From Acanthosepion esculentum (Eukaryota > Mollusca > Cephalopoda > Sepiida > Sepiidae): a DNA stretch of 64,000 bases. Both the position numbers and the translations under genes were made by a program. The DNA lies in NCBI GenBank assembly GCA_964036315.1, contig OZ038488.1, positions 66,020,642 to 66,084,641 of the forward strand. The letters run 5' to 3'. The notes beneath the pieces were generated by a model, which was not told the origin of the DNA, did no database searches, and saw nothing but the letters and a program-made list of their open reading frames with translations. Each line of letters starts with the position of its first letter. Within the stretch, counting starts at the first letter, position 1. Below, one piece after another: positions 1 to 8,877 of the stretch.

Positions 1-699
1 ATAAATTAGAATTGGGATAACTTTCCAATTCAAACAATGTTATGAATCGTTGGCTCGATCATGTCCAGAACAGTGAGCCAGTTAGTGAAAAAAATCAAAT
101 ATAATTTTCAATGGAATTCTAAATTCGTAACGTGAAACTAAGTGAATCCACGCATATGTCTGACCTTACGGTTGTATTGGCCACTCCTACTTTTAGAAAA
201 ACGAAGGAAGAAAGGTAACACGTTGAAAAAGAATTTTAAGTGCTTATTTGTATCTCTTGACTTGTAAGTGACCCAGCACAAATCTTGACTTTAAATTAGA
301 CACTTGCTCGATCTGAAAAGTTTTCACGTTTAAACTTTATCTACGAAGGTGTGGTGAAAAGTTATCGGCCCGACCCAATTCCAAAAGTCAGTATTTAATT
401 AAGATCGAATTTCATACCCCATATGTAAACTATATATCCTCTATTGAACGACGCACAATCTGTTTATTTGCAATGCAATCCAAACCTTGTCTCGGGGGTA
501 ACCTTACTATTTGTCAGATTCTTACTCACCGGTGAATTAAAAAATTATAGTGTTGGCATTTTCTAGGCATACCCATTTGCCAAAATAGTATATCTATGTG
601 TTGTTGAATTTTTACTTTACGTTATTGCCAATGTAAGGACCAAGAACCATTCAAAATAGAAGTTTACATCATGGGGTTGGTTTAAATAGTGTACATATA
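1..699. other. AT-rich sequence, no gene recognised
   Basis: No open frame with recognisable motifs and no tandem repeat is visible. It lies beyond the decayed Penelope-like reverse transcriptase that reads leftward from about 1245, so it may hold unrecognisable remains of the same element. Confidence 0.4.
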
Positions 700-1245
700 T
701 TTATTGACACATGTTTCATTGAAACAAGTTTTGTCTAGTTATTTTCAACATTATTATTTGTCCATCAACACTATAATTACGGGTGTTATTATTAATGAAA
801 GGTTGTTTTATGTATTTAGTTCAATGTAGAATCTCTTTTGTGGATGAATTAATTTTTGCATGGTTTATTAAGGTTTTTATGATGGCTATTTTATAGTAAT
901 TTGGACATTAACTATTATTAACTATTAAACGTGCACAAATTTATGCTAGTAGGTTTTTTATATGAGGGGATAGTGAATTTATTGTTATTAGTGCTTATCA
1001 ATATATCTAGAAAAGGAATTTTATTGCTATTATTAAGTTCGTCCATAAATTTAAGGACAGAATTATCGTGGAATTGTTTTTGGAGTTGATATATTTTTTT
1101 TCATATTCTTGACTAATATAAGGATATCATCGACATATCTTACACAAATGGATTTTTTAAATTGTTAAATATATTATTTTCAAGATTAGACATATAGAAA
1201 TTGCTAAAAGTCGGACCCAGAACTGAACCCATGGAGACGCCACCC
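700..1245 (-). pseudogene. Penelope-like element reverse transcriptase fragment
   Basis: Read on the minus strand from 1245, the frames give GGVSMGSVLGPTFSNFYM, then RYVDDILILV, then NSVLKFMDELNNSNKIPFLD and TIPSYKKPTSINLCTFN. These correspond in order to the RT palm and following region of Penelope-like elements: the GS.LGPT.ANFYM block, the YVDD catalytic motif, and the FLDV.I.....F.T..Y.KPT block. At least one frameshift separates the first block from the YVDD block, and stops follow the last one, so this is not a working gene. About 180 residues of homologous reading remain. The GIY-YIG half expected downstream of this RT is not found in the same orientation; a matching C-terminal piece lies on the plus strand near 1440-1723. 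Family assignment is from remembered motifs. Confidence 0.72.
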
Positions 1246-1248
1246 CGT

Positions 1249-1250
<2 letters not shown>

Positions 1251-1287
<37 letters not shown>
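1251..1287. repeat. (TA)n microsatellite
   Basis: About 37 bases of TA repeats sit directly at the edge of the Penelope reverse transcriptase fragment and about 80 bases from a perfect hairpin. Confidence 0.95.
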
Positions 1288-1291
<4 letters not shown>

Positions 1292-1366
1292 AAATATAGT
1301 CTTAAGGTGTGCTATATTTATGGGATAAAGTTCTCAATATCAGAGATAGAGCGTGTGTAAATATAA

Positions 1367-1423
1367 AAGTGAACATTGAAGTCAACACCCAGAGCCTCTG
1401 GGTGTTGACTTCAATGTTCACTT
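1367..1423. repeat. Perfect 27-bp hairpin with 3-nt loop
   Basis: The arm beginning AAGTGAACATTGAAG is followed, after the loop GCC, by its exact reverse complement ending CTTCAATGTTCACTT. All 27 positions pair. It sits between the oppositely oriented Penelope fragments. It could be a foldback created at an inversion junction or a very small snap-back repeat. Confidence 0.9.
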
Positions 1424-1439
1424 AGAATGGGACTTCGGT

Positions 1440-1723
1440 AGTGCAAATTAGTAGTTGTTTAATAATATACTAGGTCTAATTTTAAGTGGAGGCTGAGTTT
1501 TCATTTGAATGATATGTCCAATATTTCTAAACATTTACAACAGCATATCTGTTTGCATTCAGAAAAAATTCTTGTTGAAAATACATCTATACTTTTTCAA
1601 AGAAATTATCAACATAAACTAAAAATTCTCGAAGCTATCTATATAAAAAAAAAACTGAAATCGAACTTTAAGAAAATTAATTATGAATACTGCACAAATG
1701 TTTTAAAATGTGTACAATAGATA
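1440..1723 (+). pseudogene. Penelope-like element C-terminal (GIY-YIG end) fragment
   Basis: The plus strand reads LSFHLNDMSNISKHLQQH, then ICLHSEKILVENTSILFQRN, then YQHKLKILEAIYIKKKL and finally NYEYCTNVLKCVQ before a TAG stop at 1721. This follows the C-terminal end of Penelope-like proteins: the R-L-S-HL block after the GIY-YIG core, the HIC.H...I block, and the K..KILEA.YIK end. The GIY and YIG motifs themselves are not present, so the endonuclease is truncated at its N-terminal side. Its orientation is opposite to the RT fragment at 700-1245, so the two cannot be one intact copy. Confidence 0.65.
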
Positions 1724-2160
1724 GTTTAACATATCAAGGTTTGCACTAATAGTTTTGATACTTATTTCTTAAAAAATCTCGCCACGCCATACTTAGTTAC
1801 CCTTCCTGAAGCGGTGTCACGCGATCACGTCCTCACTCGGCGTTCTTCACTTCACAAGTAAAAAATTAACACAGCAATTTTGTCTTTAAAAATGATGAAC
1901 ATTACAATATTTGTCTTAAAATAAACAACACCCTGATGATGACATTTTGCTATGTCAAAAGTACTCGGAATAAAATAATATGTATCAGCACGGCGATTTT
2001 TTCTCTTCCCTAATAATGACACCAAAAAGTTTGTCCGTGAATATGAAATGATCCAATTGAAAATAAGTAGACAAAACTTGGCTTAATTATTCAATGAAAC
2101 ATGTCTCAATGAAAACATGCTGCCAAAATATATACAATACATATATACATAGTGATTTTC
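1724..2160 (+). mobile_element. Penelope-like 3' tail and start of an adjoining copy
   Basis: Downstream of the Penelope stop codon is a stretch including CCTGATGATGACATTTTG and a nearby partner CAAAAGTACTCGG, then a block that reads LKISRQNLA. The same tail-plus-ISRQNL order recurs on the minus strand at 15060-15330, and an LKITRQNL reading occurs at 700-760. The segment is therefore a repeated part of the Penelope family. It may be the junction of tandem copies, which this class often forms (inference). Confidence 0.5.
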
Positions 2161-2285
2161 CAAGCATAGCTTAGATGTGGCACAAGGCCGAAAGTATGGG
2201 GCACCCAATGAGTATCGAACTCACTATGCAGTCGTAATTGTTCTAGCGAGACAAGCTTGCTAACCATTACGCCGCCTCGAGGTGA
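2160..2285 (-). mobile_element. tRNA-derived SINE with GGCCTTGTGCCACA tail
   Basis: On the minus strand the head reads GGCGGCGTAATGGTTAGCAA (A-box like) and about 50 nt later GAGTTCGATACTC (B-box like), the two internal Pol III promoter elements of tRNA genes. The element then ends CGGCCTTGTGCCACATC. The anticodon arm does not fold convincingly, so it is a SINE rather than a tRNA gene. The tail matches a probable LINE 3' end near 53630. Confidence 0.7.
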
Positions 2286-2296
2286 TACATATATAT

Positions 2297-2779
2297 ATAT
2301 TATTTATTTATTATAATTTTATCATATAGACAAAACCATTTTACTCACTACAAAGATACAACTTGGTTTCAGTGCATTTCAACTGCACATCGACGGGTCC
2401 CTCTCCTACCTCTCAATCTTAGGATGCTTGTGAGATGATGTGCCTAAACTCTTGACCGATGTTTATCAGCGAAAAAATTTCCACAGACTAATCAACATTA
2501 AACACCCGATCCATCCATCACCAAACTGCTATCAACAACCACTATTGTTTCACTCAGATACTTATATATATGTTTCGTATGTATATTTTTCTTCTCAAAC
2601 AAATGGAAAAAAGGAAGTGACGTTTCACATCCGGCTTGCCTACAAACAGTATTCTTCATAACCATTTTCGACCCTCACCCGTCGATGTGCAGTTGAAATG
2701 CACTGAAACCAAGTTGCATCTTTGTAGTGAGTAAAATGGTTTTGTCTATATGATAAAATTATAATAAATAAATAATTAT
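2297..2779. mobile_element. Foldback element with ~100-bp inverted repeats
   Basis: The arm at about 2300-2400 (containing TTGGTTTCAGTGCATTTCAA) reappears reverse-complemented at about 2679-2778 (TTGAAATGCACTGAAACCAA) with very few mismatches. The roughly 275-base centre shows no coding motif, and an open frame inside it (2440-2661) is uncharacteristic. Both ends run into TA/TTA-rich sequence. This fits a foldback-type MITE inserted in an AT-rich site. Confidence 0.8.
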
Positions 2780-2862
2780 CGCTCTACTATCTGTATCGAG
2801 CTCTTTTTTGAATTAGCGCTGCGAACGTTGGAATTTATATATTACTTTCGTTCTCATCGCAT

Positions 2863-2865
<3 letters not shown>

Positions 2866-2939
<74 letters not shown>
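2866..2939. repeat. (TA)n-(TG)n compound microsatellite
   Basis: TA repeats pass through a short imperfect bridge into GT repeats. The flanking 2940-3160 shows nothing recognisable. Confidence 0.95.
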
Positions 2940-3159
2940 CTACAAAGATTCACTAAAAATTATCATACATAATGAAAGAAAATGACAAAAACAAGGTTTT
3001 TCGTCAAAATCTTTATTTGATTATTAAGAACGATCAAAGGATTTTTTATTTTTAAATGATATCTTTTCCCCTTTTTAAAACCTTCGAAAAAGATATAAAG
3101 TTGTAAGAATTTTTTTCTTTGGGGTGCGATAATAATGGCTTAGTGATATAAATATTACT

Positions 3160-3434
3160 AATTAACCCATAGATGAAGAGGAGTCATACTTTTCCCAATG
3201 GTATGTGCGCGTAAGTGAATATAGCTAACACAAAGCGAATTGGAACTCGGCTCTCCGAGTTCCAATTCCGATTCACAATACGGAACCATTATCCATTACA
3301 CCACCCGCACATCAAGCTTATAGCACCTGGTATTCCCAAGCGGTCACCCGTCTAGGTACTGACTAAGCTCGACGTTGCTTAACTTCGGTGGTTAAACGGC
3401 AACCAATGTTTCAAGGTGATGTGTTCCATAAGCC
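3160..3434 (-). mobile_element. Composite 5S rRNA + tRNA SINE
   Basis: Reading the minus strand from 3434, the first 120 nt follow 5S rRNA end to end, including ACCGAAGTTAAGCAACGTCG and GGGTGACCGCTTGGGAATACC-type sequence. About ten bases later a tRNA-like head begins, GGTGGTGTAATGGATAATGG. Then comes the central block found in the other SINEs here (TTCACTTACGCGC followed by GGGAAAAGTATGA). The order 5S, tRNA, central block is one continuous unit. A second copy with the same order of 5S and tRNA parts lies at 6235-6420, so the fusion is a family feature and not a chance juxtaposition. Confidence 0.75.
3315..3434 (-). pseudogene. 5S rRNA-like sequence (SINE head)
   Basis: The 120-nt length and the internal control region resemble 5S rRNA, but several substitutions, especially in the first third (for example GCCGTTTAACCACC), argue against a functional gene. 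It forms the head of the composite SINE. Confidence 0.75.
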
Positions 3435-3483
3435 TGGAAAGATAAGATATTTCGACTGGATGGATACCAAATTAAAATAAAAT

Positions 3484-4522
3484 TTAATTTAGGGTAACCT
3501 GTCTAAGAGTAGGAAAATAATGAATTCATAACCCCGTAAATAAAAGGTTATATTGAGCTCATTAGCACTAGTAGGACAACAATGTATAAAAGAAGGAAAT
3601 ACTGAATTCATATCTCCCGTAACTAAAGGGGCGGCTGAGCTGTTTAGCACTTGTAAGGCAATGAGTCTAGAAGGAAGTACAGAAATTTTAACCCTGCTCA
3701 ATAAAAGGGCGGAGTTTGGATTCTTTAGCTGTAGTAGGGCAAGAAGAAGAAAATACTGAATTCATAACCCTCGTAAATAAAATAAAGGGCGGGTTGGACT
3801 CTAAGCCCTAGTAGGAGGAGGCACGGTGGAGTAATGGATAGCAACTCGGAATCGGAGAGCCGAGTTCGAATTCCAGTCGAATCCATTACATTCACTTACG
3901 TGCTAATATCCTTGGGAAAGGTATGAATTCTCCTCTTCTTCCCCATATATGGGTAAATAGCAAGACAGACCGGCCTTGGATGGCAACTGGCCTACCGCAG
4001 GCCGAAATCTGCCTCGCCAGTCATGTATCGAAAGATACATGATCGCCTAAGCGTGTATCACACATGGCACATAATTGACTGAGGGCAACCAATTAAGAGA
4101 AGAAAATACTGAGTTAATAACCCTCGTAATAAAATGGGCGGTTTGAACTCTTTATCCCTAGTAGGGCAACCGGTCTAGGAGAAGGAACTACTGAATTCAT
4201 AACTGATGTAATGGAATAACCTGGCACCCCCATGAGTGACTACACTATAGGTAGTATATATCTATAATGTCAACAGACTACATGAGACTTGCTGGGATCT
4301 GTTGAGTACGACTCCGACTTACTCGAGAACTATTCGACCTTCCAATAGCAGCACTCACTACTGGTTATCACATTAACCCTTTACTTGTTTATCCACCGTG
4401 TTGTTCCAGTGATATTTCTATTAGCACGGAATATAACAATAACCCCCATAAATAAAAAGGCCAGGGTAGGATCTTTAGTCCATTGATATCGCACTCTGTC
4501 TAGGATAAAGAAAATTCATAAT
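3484..4522 (+). repeat. Interrupted ~80-bp tandem minisatellite
   Basis: Units beginning near 3497, 3587, 3672, 3745, 4098, 4178 and 4435 share AATACTGAATTCATAACCC, then CGTAAATAAAAGGGCGG, then TTTAGCCCTAGTAGGGCAA with drift. The array is broken by a tRNA-headed SINE (3816-4085) and by an unrelated stretch (about 4216-4430). Open frames across it are by-products of the repeat. It ends about 45 bases from the B3GAT exon and so probably lies in that gene's intron. Confidence 0.8.
3816..4090 (+). mobile_element. tRNA-derived SINE (Ceph-SINE-like)
   Basis: The head GGTGGAGTAATGGATAGCAA and GAGTTCGAATTCC give A- and B-box-like Pol III promoter elements. The central block ATTCACTTACGTGCTAATA and GGGAAAGGTATGAATT is shared with copies at 19951-20187, 45880-46165 and, more divergently, 24040-24310 and 58920-59185. 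The 3' part contains CATGTATCGAAAGATACATG, a short palindrome kept in the other two close copies. It is inserted within the ~80-bp tandem array. Confidence 0.8.
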
Positions 4523-4567
4523 TCATAAAGTAAAATAAATAATTTAAAAAAAAAACAGAAAGATTAC

Positions 4568-4935
4568 CTGAGAAAAAAGTTCAAGAGAATAAGTATTGTC
4601 AACATCCGCGAAATAAACAATCCCGTTTTGTGGTTGTTTTTTTAGATATTTCTTCAGCCATTTTAAGCCTTCGTTGCGCTGTGCCATTCCTTTCAAACTG
4701 GATAAGCTTGGGTTTGTTGTGATGTTGAGATGAACGCTTTTGACTGCAGCTTTCTTCAGGAAACTGGTTACTAGTCGACTTCTGACATTTGAATCTTCAA
4801 TGACTACCCACACTAGTTTGGGTACGTGCATTAACGTGTGAGAAAGTCTCGTCAGGTCAGCCTTTTGCGTCAAAGATTTGTGTGTCGGGGTGATGACATA
4901 GATATAAGGTAAGTTCGTATCGTCGTCAGAATATT
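4568..4935 (-). CDS. B3GAT: Beta-1,3-glucuronosyltransferase (B3GAT/GT43), internal exon
   Basis: The minus strand carries a 368-nt exon with an acceptor (TGCAG before 4935) and a donor (CAG|GTAATC after 4568) and no internal stop. It encodes about 122 residues containing IYVITPTHKSLTQKADLTRL, VWVVIEDS, AQRNEGLKWL and GIVYFADVDNTYSLELF, in the order of the first half of the GT43 catalytic domain. Family members are Golgi type II membrane enzymes that transfer GlcA from UDP-GlcA to galactose, finishing the glycosaminoglycan linker (GlcAT-I) or making HNK-1 precursors. The metal/nucleotide motif is normally DDD-N; here it is D-V-D-N (GAT GTT GAC), so the middle Asp is lost by what would be a single A-to-T change. 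No other exon of the gene was found in the window. It could be a working paralogue, a decaying copy or a sequencing error. The exact paralogue is uncertain. Confidence 0.85.
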
Positions 4936-5089
4936 CTGCATGAAGTCAAAAAGATAATGAATGAACAAATCCTGTAAAAGCTGACAATAGAAGCAACAAT
5001 AGAAATAACATGGAGAGTGTTTCATTTATATCCAAGATTCATACCCCACCCCCCAATGCACTATTAAAGGTTTACTTCTTCTTTTACGT

Positions 5090-5995
5090 ACAGTACTCCT
5101 TCAGGAAGTGAACAATCATGACTCTCAACAACTTCTCAACCTTTCGTAGCTCTAAATAAATATTGTCACCTTACTAACCCACCCAGTTCCTGTTCTGCCA
5201 TCCGTTTACACAAGCTCATTTGGTAGGTTTCTCGCTATTTTCCCCTACCCTTCTTACCTTCATTACGTCATGTTTAATATTCTCCAAATGCCCTTTCCAC
5301 GTTATGTATCCAAGAAATTTCAGCTGCCCGTTTTCGATTCTAACTACTACTGTCCTCTTTGTTCCCATTTACCTTAAAACATCATCGTTGCTCATCTGTC
5401 CATGGTATTGTCAGCATCCTTCCTGAAGAACTATATCTCCTTTGCCTCAACTCTCCATTTCATGTATGAGCAAATTTCCCAGCATTCACTGCCACATCGG
5501 AAGATTGATATTACAAATTTGTTCAGCGCTCTTTTATTTGTTTCTAACGCAGTTTTTCTATTTCTTAATACTTTGTTTTTGGAAGACATCTTTCCTTATT
5601 CTATTGCGCCTTCGGATTTCTGTGTCGTCTGTGATAGCAATTCCCAAATAGCTAAATTTATATACTTACTTGATTTTGCCGTCTCCAATTCGTAGTTCAC
5701 ATCTTGGTGTTTTTCTCTAGCTTACAGCCATAAATTCTGTCTTCATACAATTCAGCGTTTGTTTTTTTACCTTGTTTAAGAGTTTCTGCGGTATTTATTC
5801 TGTCTGCCATAAACACAGTGTCATCTGCTTAATTTATATTGTTAAGATTATGCCCACCAATTATAAATCCTGGTAGGACATGTAGTTCTCTTAAGATGAA
5901 CACGCTGTAATGGTTAACTAAATCCAGTGAAATGACGCATGTATGTCTTATACTATTTTCTATTTTTGTATTTTTCGCAAATTATTCGTTAAATT
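5090..5995 (-). pseudogene. LINE reverse transcriptase C-terminal half, decayed
   Basis: Minus-strand frames read in order RELHVLPGFIIGGHNLNNIN, then ADDTVFMADRINTAETLK, then TPRCELRIGDGKIK, then FSYLGIAITDDTEIRRRNRI, then LEGCWQYHG-type and GQLKFLGYITWKGHLENI. This is the palm/thumb and C-terminal region of the abundant LINE type whose products are often labelled craniofacial-development-protein-2-like or endonuclease-reverse transcriptase. The catalytic YADD is preserved as (stop)ADD, with TAA in place of Tyr. Multiple stops and frameshifts make it non-functional. The same family is present at 6040-6720, 8878-9765, 16570-18008, 57860-58010 and 58785-58860. Confidence 0.75.
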
Positions 5996-6039
5996 CCGTT
6001 AGCTTAGATGTTTTATTGCGAGAAGATATGGTGACGTCA

Positions 6040-6235
6040 CCAATTCGTACCTTCCCTCTTGAGCTTTTTCTCTTGCTTACGGCCATAAATTCTGGCTTCT
6101 TATAATTCATAGTTCTTACTCTTTGCTTACTTTTACTACCATGGTTAGGAATTCCTGCAGTGTTTATTTTTTCTAACTCCGATAGTAAAATTAGGTTTTG
6201 CTTATTGATTCGTTTTCTACAGTGCCGGCGCGTTT
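6040..6235 (-). pseudogene. LINE fragment, same family
   Basis: The minus strand reads KPEFMAVSKRKSSRGKVRIG, preceded by INTAG-like sequence. This repeats the region seen at 5640-5720, so it is a second partial copy or a duplicated piece joined to the first. Confidence 0.55.
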
Positions 6236-6422
6236 TACCCTTGAAACTCCCGACGGGAATTGGAAGTCGACTCTCCGATTAACAATTCCGAGTCATTATC
6301 CATTATACCACCCGTACATCCAAGCTTACAGCACCATCTAGGTATTGACCAGGCTCAACGTTGCTTAATTTCGGTAATCATACGCGAACCGATGTTTTCA
6401 ACGTGATATGGTCGTAAGCCAG
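6235..6422 (-). mobile_element. Composite 5S rRNA + tRNA SINE, second copy
   Basis: From 6420 leftward the minus strand gives a 5S-like sequence of about 98 nt (GATTACCGAAATTAAGCAACG) that lacks some 22 nt around the TGGGAATACC block. It is followed by GGTGGTATAATGGATAATGA and a B-box region near GGAATTGTTAATCGG. The order and spacing match the copy at 3160-3434. It lies between two pieces of LINE. Confidence 0.68.
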
Positions 6423-6424
6423 TT

Positions 6425-6720
6425 CTGCTTATCTTATGTTGTTAAGATTATGTCCACCAATAATAAATCCAGTTAGGACTGCTAGTTCTTTTAGAAGGGC
6501 CACTTGCTTTCAATATGTCCTGTGCCATATACTCCAAATGCTCCTTCCGCATTATGATTCGAAGAAATGTCACTATCTGGGAATTTTTATAACGGATGAC
6601 AGAAATCCGAATGCTTACTGGAAAAGAGAATGATGCCAAAAACTAAACTAAATATTAGGAAAAATGCATTAGAAACAAAGAAAAGAGGACTGAACTGCTT
6701 TGTAATATCAGTCTTACGTC
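6425..6720 (-). pseudogene. LINE fragments, same family
   Basis: The minus strand reads GFIIGGHNLNNIR beside the composite SINE, which appears to sit at the position corresponding to YADD. Further right are pieces resembling the KKRGLNCFVIS segment of this LINE in plus orientation (6675-6710). Orientation is therefore mixed and the segment is scrambled. Confidence 0.5.
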
Positions 6721-7439
6721 CTTTTCTATCTTTGTATATTTGCTCAGTTTATTCGTTAAATTCCGTTAGCTTTAATATTTTATTGAAAGAAGATATTTAT
6801 TTCAATTTTCAGAAAATGTTTATTATTTTTTAACCGAGGGATGATTTATACATTAGATTAACTACACCTTTCACGGTAAACCGTTTTAGTTGCTGGTAAA
6901 GATGTTACAATATTTGGTATTTTGACGTTTATCTACAGACATTCCCAAGGTTAAGAACTAGATCCGTTTCTAAGTCTGTTCTGTTTTTAGGTCGAATGTG
7001 TAGATAAAATCAGAACAGGTACAGACGGCTATTATTTAACATGAATTCTTTCTTCTTTTTTTTTTTTACTAAATGTTCACTTCAAACAAGGCCCAAGAGC
7101 CACTCAATGTAGAGAGCTACTAAATGTGGTTGTTCTATGTACGTAGAAGTAAGTAAGTGAGGATACGCACGATAGGTAACGGTTGACTTGATGAACGTAA
7201 GTTTGTAGCTTTTTAGGAAGCACCCTCTCGGGTTCCGTAAAGAAATTGTCCGAATGAAACTTACTTCTTACCAATGGAATGTTAAGAGAATGAGGATGGT
7301 TTACCCCTGTGTATATTGTGGTGAGTTCTGACTATAATTGTTTTAGGTTTAAATTAATAAGAAATTTAAAAAAAATTAAAAGATAGCTACACAAAAATAC
7401 ATTTTTCCTTCTCCTTCCTTTTTCAACTGACAGCCTGTA
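6721..7439. other. AT-rich sequence, nothing recognised
   Basis: Only short homopolymer runs are visible. No coding motif, tRNA-like box or inverted repeat stood out. Confidence 0.4.
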
Positions 7440-7831
7440 AATAACTTTGTCGTGACATAGCAAACAAGTATCCAATTAAAATCTGTCAGTAGACACACCT
7501 CAGAAAAGGAAAGGACTTGAAAGTGGATGATGTCAAAATCAACCAGACAGCATCAGAAGTTATTAACTGCGTATGCCCACTATAAAAGGACACACCAGAC
7601 TCTTTTCCTCTTTTAACTCTTTAGTCTGTCAGCGACTGGCATTAACTTCCTCCCAGAGCAGAACTTAATTTTATACCACTGCAATGGACTAAGTTTCACA
7701 TTCACGTTTCGAGATGTGAATAAATGTATTTTTTATTCTTTACTCTATGCACAGGGGCTCAAAATAAATATGCGTTAATTTCCTTTCGCATCTGTTTATT
7801 GAGTCCTTTATTGCTAACCTCCTCATTCAGG
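7440..7831 (+). mobile_element. Possible LTR or promoter/poly(A) segment
   Basis: CACTATAAAAGGACAC (about 7578) is a strong TATA-box context. About 140 bases further are AATAAATG and later AAAATAAATATG, poly(A)-signal-like. TATA followed closely by AATAAA is the U3-R arrangement of an LTR. Clear TG...CA ends and target duplications were not found, and no retroelement coding sequence is adjacent. It could instead be an unrelated promoter. Confidence 0.3.
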
Positions 7832-8877
7832 TACTAGCAGCAACCGATAGAAGCCAGTATGCCCATTAACCACGTATAGTAAATAGAACCGACCTTCCCA
7901 AGCCACTGCGATGACTACCATGTGCTTGGACTTGTGACTACCATCACAAGGCCAAGCTTCCAATATAGCGAAGCAAGATCTCCAATACCACGATCAGCTA
8001 CAAAAATGAAGTTTTGAGGTTTAAAGAATTATGTAAAGACTGAGATAAATGGTAATCCAAAGGCGAAATATCTGCTGAAGCATCTCAGCCAAGCTGTAAC
8101 AATTCTTATTTGGTCACCAAAGAAATACACCCTGTAGCTTGATTTAAATGTTTCGAGTCTGTTGGCTGCCGTAGAAATTCTTACAAAAAAAAAAGAAACG
8201 TTTGCCAAGTTTATTAATTCAAATAAAATGTAGAATTCAGAGAAAAAAAATCTAAAATTATCACCTACCTTCCTTATGATAAAGATAGACGTAATATTTG
8301 TAAAGAAAATATATGTTTACAAGCAATAAACCAATGGTCAGACGAATATGGTTCCGCATCTACAACAAAAATGCCTGCATATTAGCATATATAAATATAT
8401 AGAAGCGTAACTTTTTTTATGTTTCTTGGTTTCTAATAAAAGGGGCCTAATAGAAATCAAACTATTTTTGTACTATGTTCCTTGAAATTTTGGGAAACTA
8501 GAAGTTTTTGCAACACACTGACGCATGTTGAAATCCTCACAGTATTTAGCATTTAGAAGTTGTTGCTAACATTTTTGTCGAGATTTACAAACTCTATGTT
8601 TTGTTCAATTTCACAATCTAATTGCTGAAATTTGGATAAGCTGATTTGTTTGGAAAAATACTTTTAAAAACCCCTCATTTGTGGTTTTATAATTTCTTTA
8701 ATTTTAAAGGACTTCATGGTAAACAATATTTTATAAGAAAATTTCTTTTTTCTTTTTTAATAGCAAAGAATACATTCTTAGGATTTCTTACTCTGACAAG
8801 CATGCATTATTCTCAAAGAGATTTAATATACCGCGCTATGTTATACAAATGAATTCAGTAAATATACAAAAATAGAA
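7832..8877. other. No gene recognised
   Basis: AT-rich sequence with no convincing coding motif. Open frames here (for example 8646-8852) are Phe/Leu/Lys-rich and unremarkable. Confidence 0.4.

Noticed and set aside
3553..3759. Plus-strand frame with repeated EGNTEF/EGSTEI text
   Set aside because: The repetition follows the ~80-bp minisatellite units, not protein conservation.
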